Positions 19,131 through 22,748 of a stretch of DNA of 22,748 nucleotides are shown piece after piece; the first letter of the stretch is position 1, and each line of letters begins with the position of its first letter. Origin of the DNA: Hofstenia miamia (lineage: Eukaryota > Xenacoelomorpha > Acoela > Hofsteniidae); assembly GCA_900660155.1 (NCBI GenBank), contig CABFPE010001766.1, forward strand, positions 1 through 22,748. Direction: 5' to 3'. The translations under genes and the position numbers were made by a program. Under the pieces are notes generated by a model that saw nothing but the letters and a program-made list of their open reading frames with translations, ran no database searches and had not been told where the DNA came from.

Positions 19131-19385
19131 GCGCGTACCTAGCAGTTTATAAAGGGGTAGGATTTTTCTGAAAAGGGCATTTCTATTCTTTTTACAAAAA
19201 AATAAAAAGTTATTTTTCTAGTGATGTGTATATTAACAATAATGGTTAAGTAATGTAATACATATAATACAAAATATGAAAATTTTGTAACACCACGCAC
19301 GTGGAATAACAAATATGTTTACTAAAAGGGCAGGTCATTCAAAAAGGGGGGTCGTTCGCACCCAACGACCCCACTAGGTACGCGC
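19131..19385. mobile_element. MITE-like element with perfect 12-bp terminal inverted repeats
   Basis: GCGCGTACCTAG at 19131-19142 and CTAGGTACGCGC at 19374-19385 are exact reverse complements and stand out as GC-rich ends in AT-rich DNA, 255 bases apart. The interior has no reading frame. It contains a strong subterminal hairpin (GGGGTCGTT at 19348-19356, AACGACCCC at 19364-19372, 7-base loop) and recurring aaaagggca strings near both ends. That is the layout of a non-autonomous DNA element. No clear target-site duplication flanks it, so the superfamily cannot be named. Confidence 0.65.
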
Positions 19386-19489
19386 AACATTTCAGTTTGC
19401 CAATTCATTCTAATATCACAGCAATGACTTCAAAACAACAAGTATACACTATACTTGATATAAATCAATAATTTAACTAGTAATGTGCT

Positions 19490-19574
19490 CTGATTTAAAT
19501 CATGATTTAAATCTGATTTAAATCATGATTTAAATCTGATTTAAATCAATGATTTAAACAAGTGATTTAAATCA
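19490..19574. repeat. 23-bp tandem repeat built from the palindrome TGATTTAAATCA
   Basis: Units start at 19490, 19513 and 19536, each containing two gatttaaat cores. The array then degrades into two more cores at about 19550 and 19563. The core tgatttaaatca is self-complementary, so the array can fold on itself in either strand. Confidence 0.85.
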
Positions 19575-19988
19575 GCCAACACTGTGTGGTGATCCACCAA
19601 TTAGTATAATGAAGTTAAGAACAAGGACCTTGGCTGATCAAATTGAGAAAGGGAAGAACTATTTTGACAAATGATATTGGGAATAAAGTCTGTATCTGTA
19701 TAACTTAGTGTTAATTTTTATATTAACACTATTGGTACTAGCAGAAATCCTAAAAATCGTGTGAAAAAAACTAATTGTTGTAGATGCCCTCAAAATATTG
19801 ACGCTCTAGCATGAGTGACTGCAGAATGGCAAAACGTTTGATATATGCGTTAGAACAAATTTGCAAAACCATCAATTATGGATAATTATCGACAACAATG
19901 AATAATTTTTGCTTTTGCAGCAATTGTACATTAAAGTCCAGTAATAAATAATTATGCGTAATTGTTCAAAAGCAACAAGTATGCATAA
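19575..19988. other. no gene recognised
   Basis: AT-rich sequence between the tandem repeat and the mariner; nothing supportable seen. Confidence 0.5.
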
Positions 19989-19990
19989 TA

Positions 19991-20512
19991 CCAGGTTGTC
20001 CCAAAAGTTCGTAAACACTTGAAAAAATTAAATTTTATGCATTTTTTAATTACTATATTTTTTGCGTTTATATTGTTATAGTAATATTCATTTTTTGATC
20101 CAGGTAATGGATAAAATTGAGCTGCGAGTTTTGGTTCGCTACTGCTGGAAGCGAGGTCTTTCAACCAAAGACATGTTTGAAGAACTGTACGGCGTTGAGG
20201 TTCTACCACATCCAGCCTACAGTCCTGATTGTGCTCCATCAGATTACGGCCTTTTCCGTTCAATGCAACACTTTCTGAAAGGCCGCCGATTCGAATCGTT
20301 TGATGAAGTCGAAGAAGCATGTCAAGAATTCTTCGATTCAAAGCCGGCTGAATGGTACTTTAACCAGATTCGAAAGCTTGCAGATCGATGGCAGAAAGTC
20401 TTGGAACATGATGGTCTTTATTTTGAGGAATAAACTTTATTGTTGCAGCTATTATTTGAGTAATAAAATTTCAATTTTTTTCAAGCGTTTACGAACTTTT
20501 GGGACAACCTAA
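19991..20512 (+). mobile_element. internally deleted mariner transposon with intact ends
   Basis: Inverted repeats of 37 bp (19991-20027 and 20476-20512) share an uninterrupted 24-base block containing GGTTGTCCCAAAAGTTCGTA. They differ in the two outermost bases, one internal base and the inner edge. TA dinucleotides at 19989-19990 and 20513-20514 are the target duplication expected for Tc1/mariner insertion. The element is only 522 bp, whereas autonomous mariners are about 1.3 kb, and the missing part is from the middle of the transposase gene. It therefore resembles a deletion derivative on the way to becoming a MITE. Such copies can be moved in trans if a full-length relative exists, since both ends are intact. 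Confidence 0.92.
20107..20433 (+). pseudogene. internally deleted mariner transposase, open frame of 108 codons
   Basis: Residues 1-27 (MDKIELRVLVRYCWKRGLST and on) match the first helix-turn-helix of mariner transposases, which binds the terminal repeat. From residue 28 the frame jumps straight to the C-terminal end. It reads VLPHPAYSPDCAPSDYGLF at 32-50, where D46 is the third Asp of the DD34D catalytic triad, then a normal C terminus ending LEHDGLYFEE. Roughly 240 residues are absent compared with the usual length of about 345, including the second DNA-binding motif, WVPHEL linker and first two catalytic Asp residues. It cannot catalyse transposition. The deletion keeps the frame open. I chose the Met at 20107 because it aligns with the usual N terminus; an in-frame Met at 20062 lies closer to the terminal repeat. 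TAA stop at 20431-20433, 42 bases before the right repeat. A peptide of this kind might bind the repeats, but that is inference. Confidence 0.88.
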
Positions 20513-20514
20513 TA

Positions 20515-20762
20515 GTTAACAATAAGATAATTTTCTCAAAATACTTGTATTGTTCAGAAAGTAATGATAAAATTATCACACACACATTCACGTTATAAAT
20601 TAGAATGATATGATTTGTTTAAGTGTATCTACCATGATTGGCTAATTTGTGGGTGTATTTATTTACTTCTCAATTCATTCGTTATTTAGATACAGTGTTT
20701 TACAGTAGAAATGTTTTCACTTAGAAAAGGAATGCAAACGTGAAAATTATCGATTCTTTGTA
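20515..20762. other. no gene recognised, spacer between two mariner remnants
   Basis: AT-rich. I looked for terminal inverted repeats matching the 3' side of the next mariner and found none, so the left end of that element is undefined. Confidence 0.5.
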
Positions 20763-21302
20763 GTGATGATGAGAAATAATCATTCCGCTGCTGCTATTCA
20801 TCAAATGCTCTCTATTGCATGGAAAGAACAATCTCTATCACTTGCAACTGTATATCGAATAATCAAGGATGTCAAAGATGGAACGAGGCAATCCCTAGAC
20901 AATGCGTCAAAGAGTGGAAGGCCAGCGAAAGCAGCTTCTGCTTCCAATATTGAACAGATTCAAAATATGGTACTGGCCGCCAGTCGTGTGTCTATCCGCG
21001 AAATCAGTGCCCTTCTCCATATAGCCGTTGCTAGTGTTCACAGTATTTTGCATTACAAGTTCAATCTTTGCAGCTTGTGTTCAAATTGGGTGCCGAGAGA
21101 GTTTACTTCCAATCAAAAAGTTGCGCGTATGGAAGTTGCACAAGAGTTATTGGATCTTTTTGATTCAAAGGGACAGAAGAACAAGCGACAGGCTCCATAT
21201 TCACCTGATTTTAAGCTTGAAGATTACTTGCCGCGGATGAAGAAGAATTCAAAGATTTCCTTTTTGGTGCGTTGCACTCTATTGGCAAATCTAAATTTCT
21301 AA
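20763..21302 (+). pseudogene. remnant of a second, different mariner-type transposase
   Basis: A 179-codon frame. Residues about 5-40 resemble the first helix-turn-helix (SLATVYRIIKDVKDG at 26-40), followed by the GRPR-like spacer SGRP at 51-54. The second helix-turn-helix is at about 76-100 (VSIREISALLHIAVASVHSI). The WVPREFT linker motif is at 109-115, the counterpart of WVPHELT. After LLDLF at 129-133 the family pattern breaks: DSKG at 134-137 resembles a later core segment. APYSPDFKLEDYLPRMKK at 144-161 is the third-Asp region, with Asp154 in the catalytic place. The first two catalytic Asp regions are gone, probably through two internal deletions, yet the frame is open. The N terminus is also incomplete. 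It differs from the neighbouring 522-bp mariner in sequence and motifs, so it belongs to another lineage. No terminal repeats were identified. Confidence 0.8.
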
Positions 21303-21985
21303 ACACTTTTGACAAAATGAAACAGACAGAATTTTTTAATTGCCATGATGCATTAGGTGATTTATTAACTGTAACTATGCATGATTAGTTAAAACATCAA
21401 TTAGTGATTGCTCTAAAATATGGGTACTTTGCTGGGCTTATCATACCTTGAAAGCCTTCATTCGATCGTTTTCTTGCTCTACTGCATCACTTGTGAGCTA
21501 ATCGATCTCTGCAAGAAGATCGAGGACACATATGTGTTTGCTCCCCATATTCTTACATGTTTTGAAATGATTGTCCAAACTTAGACAGATAAATCCCCAA
21601 TTGGAACACTTTCTCAAGTTTCAGAAGCGATCTTTAGGGCTATTTTCGAAATGGGTGGCGTACTTTCGCTGTGCAGTGATCGGCATATATACTTCACCAT
21701 TTTTGCCATGCAGATGTAACAAATGGCGTTTCAAGTTTACGACTGGAGCGCAATCTTTTAGATACGGACAGTTATAACCTCTACCAATATTTGCGACACC
21801 AGGATAGGCCAGTAATTGCCGGTAGGTGTCTTCTAATTTGTTTAATACGACTTCCCGTTTGCATTACCATTGAACGCGTCTAATTATACACATTAAACAC
21901 TATATTTAGATATATATATAATTTTTAAACCAAATCTTAAGCTTTTCATATTTGAAATAAAAATGAATTTTAAACACATTCATAT
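21303..21985. other. no gene recognised
   Basis: Includes what would be the 3' flank of the second mariner remnant, but no inverted repeat is visible. The patch at 21440-21800 is slightly GC-richer, and its 68-codon frame (21571-21777) has no recognisable motif. Confidence 0.4.
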
Positions 21986-21989
21986 ATTA

Positions 21990-22022
21990 GACCGGTTTCA
22001 ATAGAAATTCTATCTTCGTCAG
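21990..22022 (-). ncRNA. hammerhead-ribozyme-like core motif (copy 2)
   Basis: On the minus strand: CTGACGA, one extra base, a stem of six pairs (GATAGA with TCTATT, one G-U) around a 3-base loop, then GAAAC and CGGTC. CUGANGA tolerates any base at the fifth position, so CTGACGA fits the core. The outer flank resembles copy 1: on the plus strand both have tttTAAAC, 13-14 bases, then AGACCGGTTTC. The stem sequence differs from that of copy 1 while pairing is kept. Helix I pairing is poor here too. Confidence 0.4.
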
Positions 22023-22748
22023 TTAAATGGTACTAATTTAAAGTAAAATTTAACGTTAAGATGCATGTTAAAATAATTTAGAGATGTTAAGTTCTTTTTG
22101 TCTATTTAAATGTTCACTTGTATCTGTTTTTCATCAATGGTAATTGCTTCTTCCAATTTGCCAAAAACCTGGTTTTACTGTATACCGGTTTATGTATAAA
22201 TCGTGTTTTTAAGCATTCTTGGATCAATTATATAAAAACTGACAATTTAAAAATACTTTTTACTGTTTTTTTTCATTGGCCCGCTTTGGCTTTTTGCAAT
22301 ATCTAAAAACATCAATTAAGTAAATATATTATAGGATCTTGTTTGCTACATTGCAATATTTAATTTGAAAAGCGAAATCGTTATTTGCCGTCCAATGACA
22401 AAACCACTTAAATCCAAATTTGTAATTTCTCAATAGAGGTATTCAGAAGACTCCTGTATTTTGAAAAACGTGCCCAAAACGTCGATTCTTTTCCAGGAGG
22501 CATAAAACATATTTGGCCAGTGTATTTTTGTCCTTTGAATTATACCTTACTTTTTCGACAACTTAATAATTAATTTTTTCTAATGTCGTTAAAGGCGAAA
22601 ATCAAATTCAAAATTAGAAACTATATCATATTGGTTTTGATTGAAAATAGTTATTATTAATGACTGAAACTGATTCAAAGTTTCTTATAACAATAGGCGC
22701 ATTAAAATTGAAATTAAATACCGTATTTACCCGTGTATAAGCCGAATC
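22023..22748. other. no gene recognised; repeat-like motif at window end
   Basis: AT-rich, with a random-looking frame at 22118-22306. The last 28 bases (ccgtatttacccgtgtataa, then gccgaatc) resemble a motif I associate with the ends of widespread interspersed repeats (CCGTATTT...CGTGTATAAG). The element, if real, continues past the window. Confidence 0.35.

Noticed and set aside
19490..19574. CRISPR-like array
   Set aside because: There are no unique spacers; units are contiguous 23-bp palindromic tandem repeats in a eukaryotic context.
19952..20341. 129-codon minus-strand frame as a gene
   Set aside because: It overlaps the mariner, whose plus-strand frame has clear transposase motifs.
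20570..21450. Terminal inverted repeats for the second mariner remnant
   Set aside because: I compared the flanks on both sides and found no convincing complementary ends.

Overview
The window looks like intergenic, transposon-rich DNA from a metazoan, probably an invertebrate, taken from a draft assembly. It is strongly AT-rich, has long (TA)n microsatellites, contains two isolated N characters, and holds no bacterial-style operon, ribosome binding sites or dense coding. The only reading frames I can recognise belong to transposable elements: an RLE-type (R2/R4-like) non-LTR retrotransposon and two mariner-type DNA transposons, all broken. I see no convincing host gene, tRNA, rRNA or CRISPR array. 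The phylum cannot be fixed from the sequence alone.

Layout. Positions 1-6764 are unannotatable AT-rich DNA with two (TA)n tracts (about 4.27 and 6.0 kb), a 19-bp tandem pair and some crisp hairpins (3025-3052, 6206-6223, 6278-6294). Positions 6765-7960 carry an old, heavily decayed copy of the retrotransposon on the minus strand. Positions 9064-11728 carry a younger minus-strand copy with recognisable reverse transcriptase, zinc-knuckle and restriction-like endonuclease regions, ending in a (TAA)n tail. Its reading frame is broken by frameshifts and by a 219-bp insertion flanked by a 24-bp duplication exactly over the YMDD catalytic codons. Positions 11.7-13.0 kb hold unrecognised, coding-like but interrupted frames. 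Positions 13.97-14.6 kb are a GC-richer unclassified repeat. Its 83-bp relative at 15260-15342 sits between two N characters inside an exact duplication that looks like an assembly mis-join.

Positions 15.1-18.5 kb contain diverged copies of another unclassified repeat and a weak coding-like patch on the minus strand (16.9-17.2 kb). Then come a 255-bp MITE-like element with perfect 12-bp inverted ends (19131-19385), a 23-bp palindromic tandem repeat (19490-19574), a complete but internally deleted mariner with 37-bp inverted repeats and TA target duplication (19991-20512), and the remains of a second, different mariner (20763-21302).

The most interesting signals are the insertion within the polymerase active-site codons of the younger retrotransposon, with the old copy serving as an empty-site control, and a pair of dispersed minus-strand motifs (14655-14685 and 21990-22022). 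The pair resembles hammerhead-ribozyme cores; the stem sequence differs between them while pairing is kept. The internally deleted mariner is also notable because it retains an open frame joining a DNA-binding N terminus to the transposase C terminus.
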